64,000 nt of DNA from Prosopis cineraria (taxonomy: Eukaryota > Streptophyta > Magnoliopsida > Fabales > Fabaceae): positions 1 through 64,000 of the forward strand of contig NW_026555437.1 of assembly GCF_029017545.1 (NCBI RefSeq), written 5' to 3'. Shown piece after piece: positions 31,208 through 41,995 of the stretch; within the stretch, counting starts at the first letter, position 1, and each line of letters opens with the position of its first letter. Under the pieces are notes generated by a model. The model searched no databases. It saw only the letters and a list, made by a program, of their open reading frames with translations, and was not told the origin of the DNA. A program made the position numbers and the translations under genes.

Positions 31208-34170
31208 AGAAACTATGGACAACAAGAAAGCTACAACAAAAAAGAAGTCTGGATACGACAACTTTAAGAAAGAGTTTCTTAAAAAATGAAGGAAGATTCA
31301 GTGGTCTTATAGAAGCCAATGACTCAATGAGAGAAAGTTGGCAAAAATTATCAAATGCTGAACAAGAAAGATATAGAAACATGGCTTCGTTAGATGGATG
31401 AGGCAAGGAATCAGCATCTTGTTCCACGGCAACTGTATCACTAACTTGTATTTATTTTAAATTAATAAGGTTTTTTAGTATGATTGTTATGCATTGTATG
31501 GTGTTATATTATTCTTCTTGATTTGTAGGTTTCATTTAATACGCGTTGCTCTCCTGGCCAGTTCAAGGAAGTTGTGGAATACATATCCAAACATAAAAGG
31601 TTATGTACTAAGGTCAAGAAAATGGGGTTCCAATCTCTCTTGGATTTTAAATTTAATAAACTACTCAGAGAGTTATGTGAACAAGTAATTGCTGCTTTTG
31701 ACACACCAACCTCAACACTTGAAATTAGAGGGAAGAAATTAAGTGTTGATGGAAAGGATGTGCACACTATCTTAGGTGTGCCTTATGGTGGGAAAGCTGT
31801 TTTTTTAGATGATGACAGCGAAGCATGTCAAGCATTAAAGAAGAATTATCTTGGCAAACCCTTCACTGAGTTGAAGAGTCTGGTAATATCCGGCAAGGTC
31901 GAAAATTTTTTTGAAATGGTGTTTTTGTTATTCACTTTAGGAACATTTCTTTGTCCCACAACAAGTACAACTGTTAGTATGAGGAGTATTAAAAGTTTGA
32001 GTGGGAAGAAAAATGTTCAAGAATATGATTGGTCATCTTTTGTGTTGTCGGAGCTTATTAGAGAAATTTTGACTTATAAGACAGCATTAAGGAGTGGACG
32101 AAAGAAGAAGAATGTAGGAGGATGCTTATTTTTCTTACTGGTATAGTCTATTTGAAATCCTTCTATATTTTGTTCCAGTTTATTTGTTATTGATTAGATT
32201 ATAATTATCCTTGTGGTGCAGATATTTTACATGCACCACTTTCCATTAGGCCCAACACCGTCAATAGATGGTGGAACGCTGTGATGCATTTGTGAAACCA
32301 ACACATGGTGCAAAAATGGGTTAAGCTGGAAAAAGAAAGCATCCACAATATTCTTTATGGTGGTCAGGCTAATGAAGTGTCTGAAGTTTTACCTCCACTT
32401 GCAACGATAACTCACCCGGTATATAAATGTTTATACTTTATTGTCTACGTTTTGGTTTTCACTTACTTAATAAGCTTGGTGTTGAAACTTGGTTAGGGTG
32501 TGAGGGAGATATATGAAGACTTTTTGCAATATGCTAATACATTTGCAAGTAAAGTGCTGAAGTTGCAACAAAGTCTTAACCAGCTTCAAATATCTGATAG
32601 TAAAGCTATCATGTGGGTTGGCAAACCAAGCGAAGAAGAAGTAGAGGAAAAGGACTATGGAGATAAAAATGAAGCTGAAGAAGATGATGAAGATGGAGAC
32701 AAGGATGAAGATGAAGCTAAAGATGCACATGAAGCTGGGGATAAGATGGGGATGAGGATGAGGATGGGGATGACGATGGACATGAAACTGCAGCTGGAGC
32801 TGGATCTAAAGAAGATAAGATGAAGGCTCCAATAGTAAGGAAGAAAGTGATGAAAGACAAGATGGTAAGAAGAGGAGGAGAACAGATGAAAGCCCAATGG
32901 TTTGGAGGTCTGAGAGGAAAAGGTTGAGGTAAATTGGTCACCTTTTTTGAAAGAACCAATACAAGGGAGAATTACAAAAGAACAACAAATATATGAATAT
33001 TGCACTAGGCGGACCAATCAAGCAGAGGGTGAAGAGTAAGTAATGTGATATTACTTTTCGATAATCATGGTGCATTATGATTGATATAATAACACATTTT
33101 TTTGGTAGGTGTGTCGTTGAGATGTACGATTACTACTTAACTAGGGCGAATGCCAAAGTCTTGGTCCTAAAAAATGGATAAGTACAGCGGTATGTCTAAT
33201 AGTTTTAATTCATTAGTTGCTTAATTGGATAGCACATTGAGTATTGGATGTGATCCTTGTAGTCATGAGCATGGTCACAAAAGTGATGGTTGGTGAGCAA
33301 CTTCGTGAAGGGAAGGTACGGAGGTACATATTTGATTCAGAATTTATGGCCACCCTAAGGGATAAAAAGTTAAGATGGTCTGTCTTTGAGGATGCAAAGA
33401 TGCTCATGCCCAATCAACTTGGATATAACCTTGGAAATTGTGATTACCTCTTCTTGCCCATGCTTGTGTTCAATCACTGGTTTTGTTATTGTGCTGATTT
33501 GAAAAATGACAAATTTTTCATCCTTGATTCATTGGCTGGGAAGTTATTTAAAGAGAAGAAGATGATGGCTGGATTTATGGTATGCTTTATTAGTGCTTTT
33601 GCATAACTACTTTAGGTTACTTAAATTTTTACATGGGAATGGTTATCTAACTCTGGAACTATTTGTAGAGAACTAGCATAATTGAGTTGTTACAAGCATG
33701 TGACCCGGAGAAATATGGAGAGGATTTTTAGATGGAGATGATATTTGAAGAACTTCCCAAACAGAGTAATGTGTAAGTAACTATCTATGAAAACAAGTAC
33801 CTTTTAATGTATTCATTTCTAGTAGACAATTTGCCTTACCTTAATTGCTCATATTTGTAGAGATGATTGTGGGGTATATGTCATAAAGTACTGTACAGAA
33901 TGGGATGGTAGAAGAAGAAAAGGAGGACTGACCATGGAGGACTTTTCAAACGTATGTATATGTGATCCATAATCTTTCTAATTTTTTTCTTCCAATTATC
34001 AATGTGAAACTTAAACTTTCTTTATGTTTTTTTAGGAACAACTGAGACAGTTTAGGGTGAATGTGGTGTGGTGGCTGGTAAATCACACGAGAAATGAAGT
34101 AAGAAATGAAGTATTTGCCTCTGTCTCAGCAGCTAATCGACCAAAGAGGGCAGGAAAGAAGTATAGATGA
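31208..34170 (+). pseudogene. Ulp1-type (C48) cysteine protease gene, multi-exon, decayed
   Basis: Nine exon-like blocks can be placed: about 31216-31400, 31529-32140, 32222-32418, 32497-33034, 33110-33189, 33241-33579, 33669-33772, 33861-33951 and 34036-34170. GT/AG borders are visible at most junctions, and the 32419-32496 intron keeps phase. The first block is HMG-box-like ('YDNFKKEFLKK', then 'SWQKLSNAEQERYRNMA') with a frameshift near 31285. The next is the conserved region upstream of plant Ulp1-like domains ('ILGVPYGGKAVFLDD', 'KKNVGGCLFFLL'). An acidic Asp/Glu stretch follows (32630-32800). The protease has His at 33475-33477 ('NHWFCY'), Asp at 33526-33528 ('FILDS') and Cys at 33868-33870 ('DDCGVYV'). 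Frameshifts near 32280 and 32745 and a stop in 'EDF*ME' (about 33729) inactivate it. Ulp1 enzymes cut SUMO. Copies like this are often carried by MULEs. Confidence 0.72.
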
Positions 34171-34805
34171 ATTTTTAGTCTGTGACATGTTTTCACCATT
34201 ATAATTTTGTAGAAATTGCCTCTTCTATAATTTTTTCCCTCACGTATTTTAGCTGAAGGTGGACTATGTAATTTGTACAAGTGAGGACATGCTCAATTGA
34301 ATTTGAAGCTGTATCCAAATTTTAGGGCTTATAAGAATATTTTTACCAATACATTGCAGGGCGTATAAGAATAGAATTTTTGACTACAAAATTAGGCTGG
34401 CCTTTATGGGATATGCTTGATTAATTTTGTATCCAAAACATGTTAGTTGATCAAAATTTGGTCACATACATGCATTTTACCTAACTGAATTATAATTTTG
34501 TGTAAACAAGATTGCCAACACCTCCATTTGGATTTTATATCACAGGTACTAATTAATACTTATTATTTTCAACAAATTAAAATAACATGTATTTCCTGCC
34601 AATTGATACAGCCGGGCTGCTATTTATATTACTTTAATCATATGGTGATCCAATTTAATGTAACAAATGAATCATGCAATTTTCTAAATAAAACACTCGG
34701 TGTGACTATCAAGCAAGCTGAACAAGCAACCAAATCAATTATATATAGCCAATGTCGCAACTGTGTGTCAAAATTTTGGGTGGGGTAAGTAATGAATTCT
34801 CAACA
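34171..34805. other. no gene recognised
   Basis: AT-rich, presumably 3' flank of the Ulp1-like gene. A 96-codon frame at 34498-34788 has no family motif. Confidence 0.4.
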
Positions 34806-36070
34806 AAGTAATTATTTTAGGACAAAGCTCTAGTAATTTGCAAGTGAGAAACCAAATTTTACAATGCCCTTAGAAACAATTTGCAACTGGTACTCCAAAT
34901 TTTGGATCGAAGAACTATTAAATTCGTTGAAGAGTTAAATCCTTTAGGACAAAGCTCCAATAATTTACAAGTGAGAAACCAAATTTTGCAATGCCCTTAG
35001 AAACAATTTGCAACTGGTACTCCAAATTTTGGATCGAAGAACTATTAAATTCATTGAAGAGTTAACTCCTTTAGGACAAAGCTCCAGTAATTTGCAAGTG
35101 AAAAACCAAATTTTGCAATGCCTTTAGAAACAATTTGCAACTGGTACTCTAAATTTTGGATCGAAGAACTATTAAATTCGTTGAAGAGTTAACTCCTTTA
35201 GGACAAAGCTCCAGTAATTTGCAAGTGAGAAACCAAATTTTGCAATGCCCTTAGAAACAATTTACAACTGGTACTCCAAATTTTGGATCGAAGAACTATT
35301 AAATTCGTTGAAGAGTTAACTCCTTTAGGACAAAGCTCCAGTAATTTGCAAGTGAGAAATTAAATTTTGCAATGCCCTTAGAAACAATTTGCAATTGGTA
35401 CTCCAAATTTTGGATCGAAGAACTATTAAATTCGTTGAAGAGTTAACTCCTTTAGGACAAAGCTCCAGTAATTTGCAAGTGAGAAACCAAATTTTGCAAT
35501 GCCCTTAGAAACAATTTGCAACTGGTACTCCAAATTTTGGATCGAAGAACTATTAAATTCATTGAAGAGTTAAATCCTTTAGGACAAAGCTCTAGTAATT
35601 TGCAAGTGAGAAACCAAATTTTGCAATGCCCTTAGAAACCATTTGCAACTGGTACTCCAAATTTTGGATCGAAGAACTATTAAATTTGTTGAAGAGTTAA
35701 ATCCTTTAGGACAAAGCTCCAGTAATTTGCAAGTGAGAAACCAAATTTTGCAATGCCCTTAGAAACAATTTGCAACTGGTACTCCAAATTTTGGATTGAA
35801 GAACTATTAAATTCGTTGAAGAGTTAAATCCTTTAGGACAAAGCTTCAGTAATTTGCAAGTGAGAAACTAAATTTTGCAATGCCCTTAGAAAAAATTTGC
35901 AACTGGTACTCTAAATTTTAGATCGAAGAACTATTAAATTCGTTGGAGAGTTAAATCCTTTAGGATAAAACTCTAGTAATTTGCAAGTGAGAAACCAAAT
36001 TTTGCAATGTCCTTAGAAACAATTTGCAACTACTCGAAATTTTGGATTGAAGAACTATTGAATTCGTGGA
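34806..36070. repeat. 127-bp satellite array, about ten copies
   Basis: The landmark 'aggacaaagctc' starts at 34819, 34946, 35073, 35200, 35327, 35454, 35581, 35708, 35835 and (as aggataaaactc) 35962. The spacing is exactly 127 bp every time. Copies are nearly identical, differing by a few bases each. The array fades into a divergent half-unit at about 36030-36160. A 123-codon minus frame at 35960-36331 is only repeat readthrough. No indel has disturbed the period, which points to recent amplification or homogenisation. Confidence 0.95.
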
Positions 36071-36242
36071 AGTATTTTGCAATTTAGACACCAAATTTTG
36101 CAAATTCCTTACGAAAAATTGGCAACTCGTACATGAAATTTTGGATCGTCGAACTAGAAGATATGAACTTTTCATGTAAGAAACATGTATTAATTCATCT
36201 AATGCATCTGCACATATCACCTGTCCACATACATAAAGGCGT

Positions 36243-36500
36243 GAACTTGGATTTACAAACGAAGAGTTGCTATGTACCAAAAAAACCCCTAATACTATCA
36301 ATATATATCTACATAAACCTATGTATGTCAACCAAATCCAAGTTGATCTAGTCTCATGTTATAGAAACATCAACTTGGATTTACAAAATAGGGGCTGCTA
36401 TATGCCAAAAAAAACCCCTAAAATAACCATTATGTTTATGTCACCCAAATCCAAGTTCATGTGATAACCCATTTACAATAACATCAACTTGGATTTGGAT
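36243..36500. repeat. two ~125-bp units bounded by inverted AACTTGGATTT
   Basis: Each unit starts AACTTGGATTTACAAA (36245 and 36371) and ends with AAATCCAAGTT (about 36336 and 36448). In between they share 'gctatgtaccaaaaaaacccct' type sequence. A further 'caacttggatttgg' is at about 36485. The arms can form stems. The block touches the 3' end of the MULE transposase reading frame, so it may be its 3' region. Confidence 0.65.
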
Positions 36501-37000
36501 TTCTACACCTCTTCCTCATATGACCTGCTTTATGGCAGCGAGAACAATGATAAACCTTCTTTTGTTGATGTTGAGACTCGATCCTCACATGATGAGGTCT
36601 GCCAGCTGGTCGAGATGTTCTAGGAGGCAGCAAAAAGGTTTGGTTCATGAGCTGAGACACTATCAATGCATTTGGCTTTGGCATGTCATGGGTCTCAACA
36701 GGATGCATAATGCCACTGTATATTTTCTCTTGTGAGCTACGAAGATAACATTCCTCGACATAGTTATACACATTACTATGCACTTCTTTAATGGCTGCAC
36801 AAGCATGTGGGTAAGGAATGCCAGACATTTGCCAAACTTTGCATGTGCATTCTCTTAGTATCAGATTCACAGATATGAACTTGTTGGGGAAAATAGAGTA
36901 CTTTGCAGAATAGTTCTACTCTGAAACTGGCAAGCCCAATGAACCTCAAAGTCTCCTCTGGTTTCCTACTTCTCCTCCCTAGCTCCAACTTGCAGCTTCC
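36484..37000 (-). pseudogene. MULE (MuDR-type) transposase, C-terminal part
   Basis: The minus-strand frame 36870-36484 reads 'RECTCKVWQMSGIPYPHACAA', the SWIM zinc finger (C-x-C...C-x-H) that follows the DDE core in MuDR transposases and FAR1 proteins. It then continues with 'YHCSRCHKAGHMRKRC', a CCHC zinc knuckle usual at the C-terminus of plant MULE transposases, and a stop. Upstream the frame continues as 'NYSAKYSIFPNKFISVN' to about 36930 with one stop. The DDE core is not recognisable further upstream. It is convergent with the Ulp1-like gene, with the 127-bp array between them. MULEs carrying Ulp1 genes are known in plants (Kaonashi-type), so both may come from one element. I found no terminal inverted repeats. 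Confidence 0.78.
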
Positions 37001-38620
37001 CCTTTACAAGTAACTACTCTATTTAGGGGACCAACATCATTGGTTTACTTCACTCTTATTTCGCACAGCTCATCGGCTTTTTTGATTCTCATATTCGAAC
37101 CTCATCCATGCTACCACATCTAAACTTTAGCACAGACTCAGTCCTCTTACTACAAACTCATACATCAGTCCAGCCGATTCCATTCATACCCACATATCCT
37201 TGATGGGATATTTCGGATATTGCACTTCACCTATAATGCTATTGTCGAAAACATACCCATTCCTGCAATTGATTGATGTGGAACTTGGATTGAAAGTATT
37301 TGATGAAGAATTAATTATGTTTTTCCATTATTACTGTTATTTAAACTCATTAAATTGAATTTTAAAATTTTTCATTTCATAAATAGAGAAAAATTGGAAG
37401 TTTAATCTATTTACAGATAAAGTTAATAACTTAGACACCTTTCATTGATTTATTGAGACAGTGAGATATGTTTTTAATAGGGACCAAATAAAGTATAGGA
37501 AAAGTATAGGAGCAAACAGTTAGATATGATTCACTCCTTCATATTCTCCTCCACCTTCGGCAAATTCACTCAGCGATGCTAGCACTCTCCTCTCATCTTC
37601 TCTTTCCAGTGATGGCATTCTCCCTCCATATTCGGCGATGCTTTCTTCCTGATGATGAGATTCGATCTATTGGTGCTTTCTTCACTGGCAAACCCTAACC
37701 TAATCTCTTTTCCCCTCTTTTCTATATTTTTTTCTCACATAGCTCTTACTTCTCTTTGCTCTCTGCTCTCTCTCTCTGGTCCAGGCCTTGTTCAAAATCT
37801 ATGAAGTCACTCATTAACTCTTGTGTAGGTGAGTCACTGTTTCATTTCTAATCTATCTTGATTTCATCGAAGCTGCGTTTAGTAAAACTTTTGTTTTTGC
37901 TATAATTTTAGTCTCTTTCCTTCTTTTTTTTGGTATGGTGAAAGATTTCTTGTAGTTGTAATTGTTTTTTGATCTCATAAAATCGTTTTCTCTGAATTAT
38001 GTTTTTCAGATATTTACATTGTTTGGGTTTAAGGACTTTGTGGTTTAAGGTTAAGGCATATACTGTTTAGTTAATTCTTATCTATTTTCTATTCATAGGA
38101 TCCTCTATCAACTTGTTAAACAACCAAATACTATTATTGTGATCATAATGAACATCGAGAACCTCTCTGATATATTGGCTTTGACTGTTTGCTCTTCTCA
38201 AAATATATATGTTGAATTTGTTAATTATATTCAAGTGTTCAAAATCATGAGATTTCTAATTTCAAGCATTCATTCCAATTATCCATATCTGATATGTTCT
38301 TTTTTTTATTGATTCTGATATGGAGAGTGAAAAATAAGAATTTAAGGTTAAATGACCTGCTTTGTTTACTTGGTGTTTAAGAGGATGGGATGTTAGGTTG
38401 TATTTAATTAGCCCTGTTTTTCATTAGGTGCATCAGGATAATTTTAGACCCAGAGATAAATATGTAAGATTTTGTATAAAGTAAATAAAGAAAATTTCAG
38501 GGTTAAATACTATAAAAAGTTTAAGAGTTCTTTTGTATTTTCTTGGCCACCAAAGACTTTTGATGTAGTATATGGCTTTAACTTCTTCATTTTTTACCAT
38601 ATCCTGCCTTTAATTTTTAA
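37001..38620. other. no confirmed gene; possible 5' exon region
   Basis: 37001-37290 may still be transposon-derived. From 37540 the sequence turns pyrimidine-rich and gene-leader-like. There is an ATG with 28 codons at 37612, a 'ggtccag' acceptor-like site near 37788, and a strong donor-like TGTAG|GTGAGT at 37828. The remainder resembles AT-rich intron. A Reina element interrupts it at 38626. This could be the 5' end of a host gene, but no protein family is recognised. Confidence 0.3.
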
Positions 38621-38625
38621 TTATG
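38621..38625. other. target-site duplication TTATG, left copy
   Basis: TTATG immediately precedes the 5' LTR and is repeated exactly after the 3' LTR at 43740-43744. A perfect 5-bp duplication shows the whole 38626-43739 unit is one insertion. Confidence 0.95.
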
Positions 38626-38884
38626 TGTTACAATTGTTAATTTTCTGTTATTTTTTATTTTCTGTCATGCAAGATTTTTATGCTCTTTTCTGTTCTTATG
38701 CACGTGGCCCTAGCACGTGCATGTCAGTATAAGGTGAGTAGCTGTACACTGAGACGGTTATCGAATACGTGATTGGCATCCCCCCCCCCCCGGTCTGATT
38801 TTCTTTCTTTCTTCTTCTCTTCCCTACCTCTCTGACAGTGCTTATTCTCTTTCATATCCTCTGTTTCTTCTTCGGGTACTAACA
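38626..38884 (+). repeat. 5' LTR of the Reina-like element
   Basis: TGTTACAATTG...GGGTACTAACA, 259 bp. It contains a 12-C run at 38781-38792 that the other LTR lacks, where TTTTCCCGC is found. TATA-like 'cagtataaggtgag' lies near 38726. Ends TG...CA. Confidence 0.95.
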
Positions 38885-38885
38885 T

Positions 38886-38897
38886 TGGTATCAGAGC
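38886..38897 (+). promoter_or_regulatory. primer-binding site, initiator-Met tRNA
   Basis: TGGTATCAGAGC, a perfect match to the standard plant PBS complementary to initiator methionine tRNA, one base after the LTR. Confidence 0.95.
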
Positions 38898-38905
38898 AGC
38901 GATCC

Positions 38906-39970
38906 ATGGTAGATGGTACACGATCCCAGACATCTCTAAAAGAAATTGAGGACCGTTTACAGGTGGAGTTTGATCATTGTTTCAATCTGTTGGAGGCACA
39001 ATTGGAGGGCGTCCCTGAGCTTCGTACACAGGTGCTGGGCTTACAAGATATGCTTCGACGAATGTCTATTCAACTGGCTGATTTGCAAACACCAGATGAT
39101 TGTGGTCGTTCAAATCATAGGGATGGTGACTATTATATTCCTACTTGTTATACGAAACTTGACTTTCCCACATTTTCTTCGTCCGACATCAAAGCTTGGT
39201 TGGCAAAGTGTGATCGTTTTTTCTTGCTGGATGGTACTCCCGAGAACAAGAAAATGATAATGGCTAGTATAGCACTTGATGATGCAACATATAAATGGTT
39301 CCAAGATTTTGAAAAGGGCTTTAATGGTGTGGTTCCATGGCTGACCTTTGCTGAGGCAGTACGGGTACAGTATGGTCCTTTGAATGAGGATCTGATAGAG
39401 GACTTGATGCATCTTCGGCAACAGGGATGCTCAGTGGATTACCAACGAGACTTTGATAATCTAATATGTGTAAGTTAGATTTCCCTGAGGCACATAAGAT
39501 AGGCTGTTTCATTGGGGGTCTTAAACTGGAGCTCACTTCAGGAGTCAAGTTGCTCTGACCTCAGACATTGTTAGAAGCAATGAAGTTGGCTCGACTCCAA
39601 GAGTCAAATCTGGATTCACTACAACGGTTCACATTGGGTTACTCGCTACCTTATACTTCACCTATGGGTGGTAAGTTGTCTTCTACTTCTTAAGGTTTAC
39701 TTCCCACCCTAACCCCCTTAAAGGCACTCACATATTCTGCGAAAGAGAAGTTTGCAGCTCCAGATTTGAAATGAAGCCAACTGGCTTCACCGAGCACAGC
39801 TCTCATGCCTAGTAGCTCGAAGGGTGTTTTAGGTCGTTTGAACTTGGCTTTTAAGCAAAAGTTGACTCCCATTGAATTGGAGGAATGCCATTCCAAGAAC
39901 CTATGCTACTATTGTCGTGAATGATATTCTCCTGGTCATGATTGTGCCCAAAAGCAAAATCTGTAGATAT
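38906..39970 (+). pseudogene. gag of the Reina-like element
   Basis: Open from ATG 38906 for 190 codons. A coiled-coil-like N-terminus ('RLQVEFDHCFNLLEAQLEG') leads into the capsid region ('LDFPTFSSSDIKAWLAKCDR', then 'WFQDFEKGF', 'PWLTFAEAVRVQYGP', 'EDLMHLRQQGCSVDYQRDF'). This is the retrotransposon Gag domain that packs the RNA. A frameshift near 39468 follows ('NLICKLDFPEAHKIGCFIGG' in the new frame), then stops. The nucleocapsid zinc knuckle remains as 'CYYCRE*YSPGHDC' near 39902-39943, with a stop inside. Confidence 0.85.
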
Positions 39971-39975
39971 TCCTC

Positions 39976-40734
39976 ATGGAGGTAACTGATGACTCTTCAA
40001 CTATACCACCAGTTGAGGTACAATTGTTAGATAACGAACCTTCTGATTCAGAAGAAGCTGCTATTACTAATTTCCCCATCATTTCTTTAAATGCTATGCT
40101 TAGCACATCTGACTATAGTACTATGAGGGTAGTGGATTATATTGATAGACAACGGGTGCATGTTCTTATTGGTACAGGAAGTACTCATAATTTTTTAAAT
40201 TCTCGTGTTACTAAAGATCTGTGTATTGTTGTGGAGCGTATATCTCCCTTGCAAATTTCAGTAGCTGGTGGCAGTAGCTTAATGGGCTCAAAGCAATGTA
40301 AGGGGCTGAAATGGACTACACACGGTATGGAATTTGATGTTGATGTACTGCTCTTACCATTGGCGGGTATTGATATGGTCCTCATTATGCAATGGTTATG
40401 TGAATTGGGTATTATGCTGTTGGATTGTAAGAATTTAGTTATGGAGTTTTTGTGGCAAGGGAAACCTGTTAAGCTTACAGCCATATCAGTGTCAAAAAAC
40501 AGGGTCATTACTGAAGATAAGATGTTAAAGCTCCTTCAATCTGAATCAGATGCATGGGTTTATCAATTAATTCCTCATTCGGGTAATGGTTACTGTCATT
40601 GTATTGTGGCTGCACCTGACCCCACCATACCTCCTCTAATTGCTTCTCTTCTGGAGACTTACAGTCCCCTGTTCCAAGAACCCACTACACTTCCACCTAA
40701 GCATAGGGGACATGACCACCGTATTATCTTTTAG
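39976..40734 (+). pseudogene. protease region of the Reina-like element, active-site Asp lost
   Basis: A 252-codon open stretch. 'RVHVLIGTGSTHNFLNSRV' (about 40156-40212) is the retropepsin active site, normally L-I-D-T-G-S-T-H-N-F in this family. Here the Asp codon reads GGT, so Gly replaces the catalytic Asp. 'GIDMVLIMQWLCELGIMLLD' (about 40369-40428) is the usual second block ('GxDxVLGxQWL..LG'). The linker to RT follows and ends at a stop at 40732-40734. The protease would have cut the polyprotein. With this change it could not. Confidence 0.85.
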
Positions 40735-41995
40735 GGAGGTACGCCTCCTATTAAATTGCGTCCATACCACTACCCTGTAACCCAAAAAGATATTATTGAC
40801 AATATAGTGAAGTATATACTTGAATAGGGCATTATTCAGCATAGTTCATCTCTATTTGCTTCACCAGTGGCATTAATAAAGAAGGAAGATGGTAGTTGGC
40901 AAATGTGTGTTGATTATCACGCCTTGAATAAAGCCACCGTACAAGATAGTTTTCCCATACCTCTGATCGAGGATCTTCTTGATGAGTTGGTGATGCCCGT
41001 ATTTTTTCCAAATTGGATTTACGATTGGGTTACCACTAGATTCAGATCAAGGATGAAGACATACATAAAACCTCATTTCAAACGCATGCGGGTCATTATG
41101 AATATCTGGTTATACCATTTGGTCTCACCAATGCACCTTCTACTTTCCAAGGCATCATGAATGCTATTTTTGAAGGCATTCTACGTAAACATGTGTTAGT
41201 GTTTTTTGATGATATTTTAGTCTATAATCGAGATTTGCAGTCTCATATCAGTCACTTACAATTGGTATTTCATATACTTCAATAGAAGCAATTTTTTATT
41301 AAATTCTCTAAGTGTGCTTTTGCTGTAGAGCGCATTGAATACCTGGGGCATGTTATCTATGATGGGCAAGTGGCGGCAGACCCTTCGAAGCTACAGGCTG
41401 TGTGAGATCGGCCTATATCAATGTCAGTCAGGGAACTTTGTGGATTTTTAGGATTATCTGGCTATTATAGATGCTTTATTTGTAGTTATGGGTGGTTAGC
41501 TCGTCCTCTTACAGAGCTACTTAAGAAAGATGGGTTCAAATGGTCTCAAGATGCAGATTTAGCTTTCATGCAACTTAAAGAAGCATTAGTCAATGCCCCT
41601 ATTCTCGCACTTCCAAACTTACAGCTCCCTTTCACTCTTGAGAACGATGCTTCTAGTTTTAGCATTGGGGTAGTTCTGGTTCAGCAAGGTCATCCTATTA
41701 CTTTTGTCAGTATGGTACTTTCTCCACGTAACTAGCTGCTTTCGGTTTATGGTAAGGAGCTCCTTGCCATTGTTCATGCAGTATCTAAGTGGCACCAGTA
41801 TTTATGTATATAGCCTTTCACAATTTTGACTGACCAGAGAAGTTTGAAATTTTTATTAGAGTAGCGGTTATCTACCCCTGCTCAGTACACCTAGATTACC
41901 AAGCTGATAGGTCTCCAATATGAGATCAAGTATACACGTGGTCAAGACAATGGTGCTGCAGATGCTTTATCTCGTGCTTCTCATGGTGAGCTCCT
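40735..41995 (+). pseudogene. reverse transcriptase and RNase H of the Reina-like element
   Basis: RT runs from 'GGTPPIKLRPYHYP' through 'FASPVALIKKEDGSWQMCVD' (about 40855-40914) to 'HVLVFFDDILVYN' (about 41189-41227), where both catalytic Asp residues are kept. It then passes 'YLGHVI' to the thumb. RNase H starts about 41500. 'PFTLENDASSFSIGVVLVQQ' keeps the first catalytic Asp (about 41627-41686), and 'SVYGKELLAIVHAV' keeps the Glu. Stops at about 40826, 41284, 41403 and 41734, and a frameshift near 41010, break it. Confidence 0.88.

Noticed and set aside
34806..36070. Regular repeats that might suggest a CRISPR array
   Set aside because: The whole 127-bp unit is repeated with no unique spacers, and the setting is plant nuclear DNA.
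36484..36870. SWIM zinc finger taken as a FAR1/FHY3 host transcription factor
   Set aside because: The C-terminal CCHC knuckle, the lack of the rest of a FAR1 protein, the stop upstream and the transposon-rich setting favour a MULE transposase remnant.
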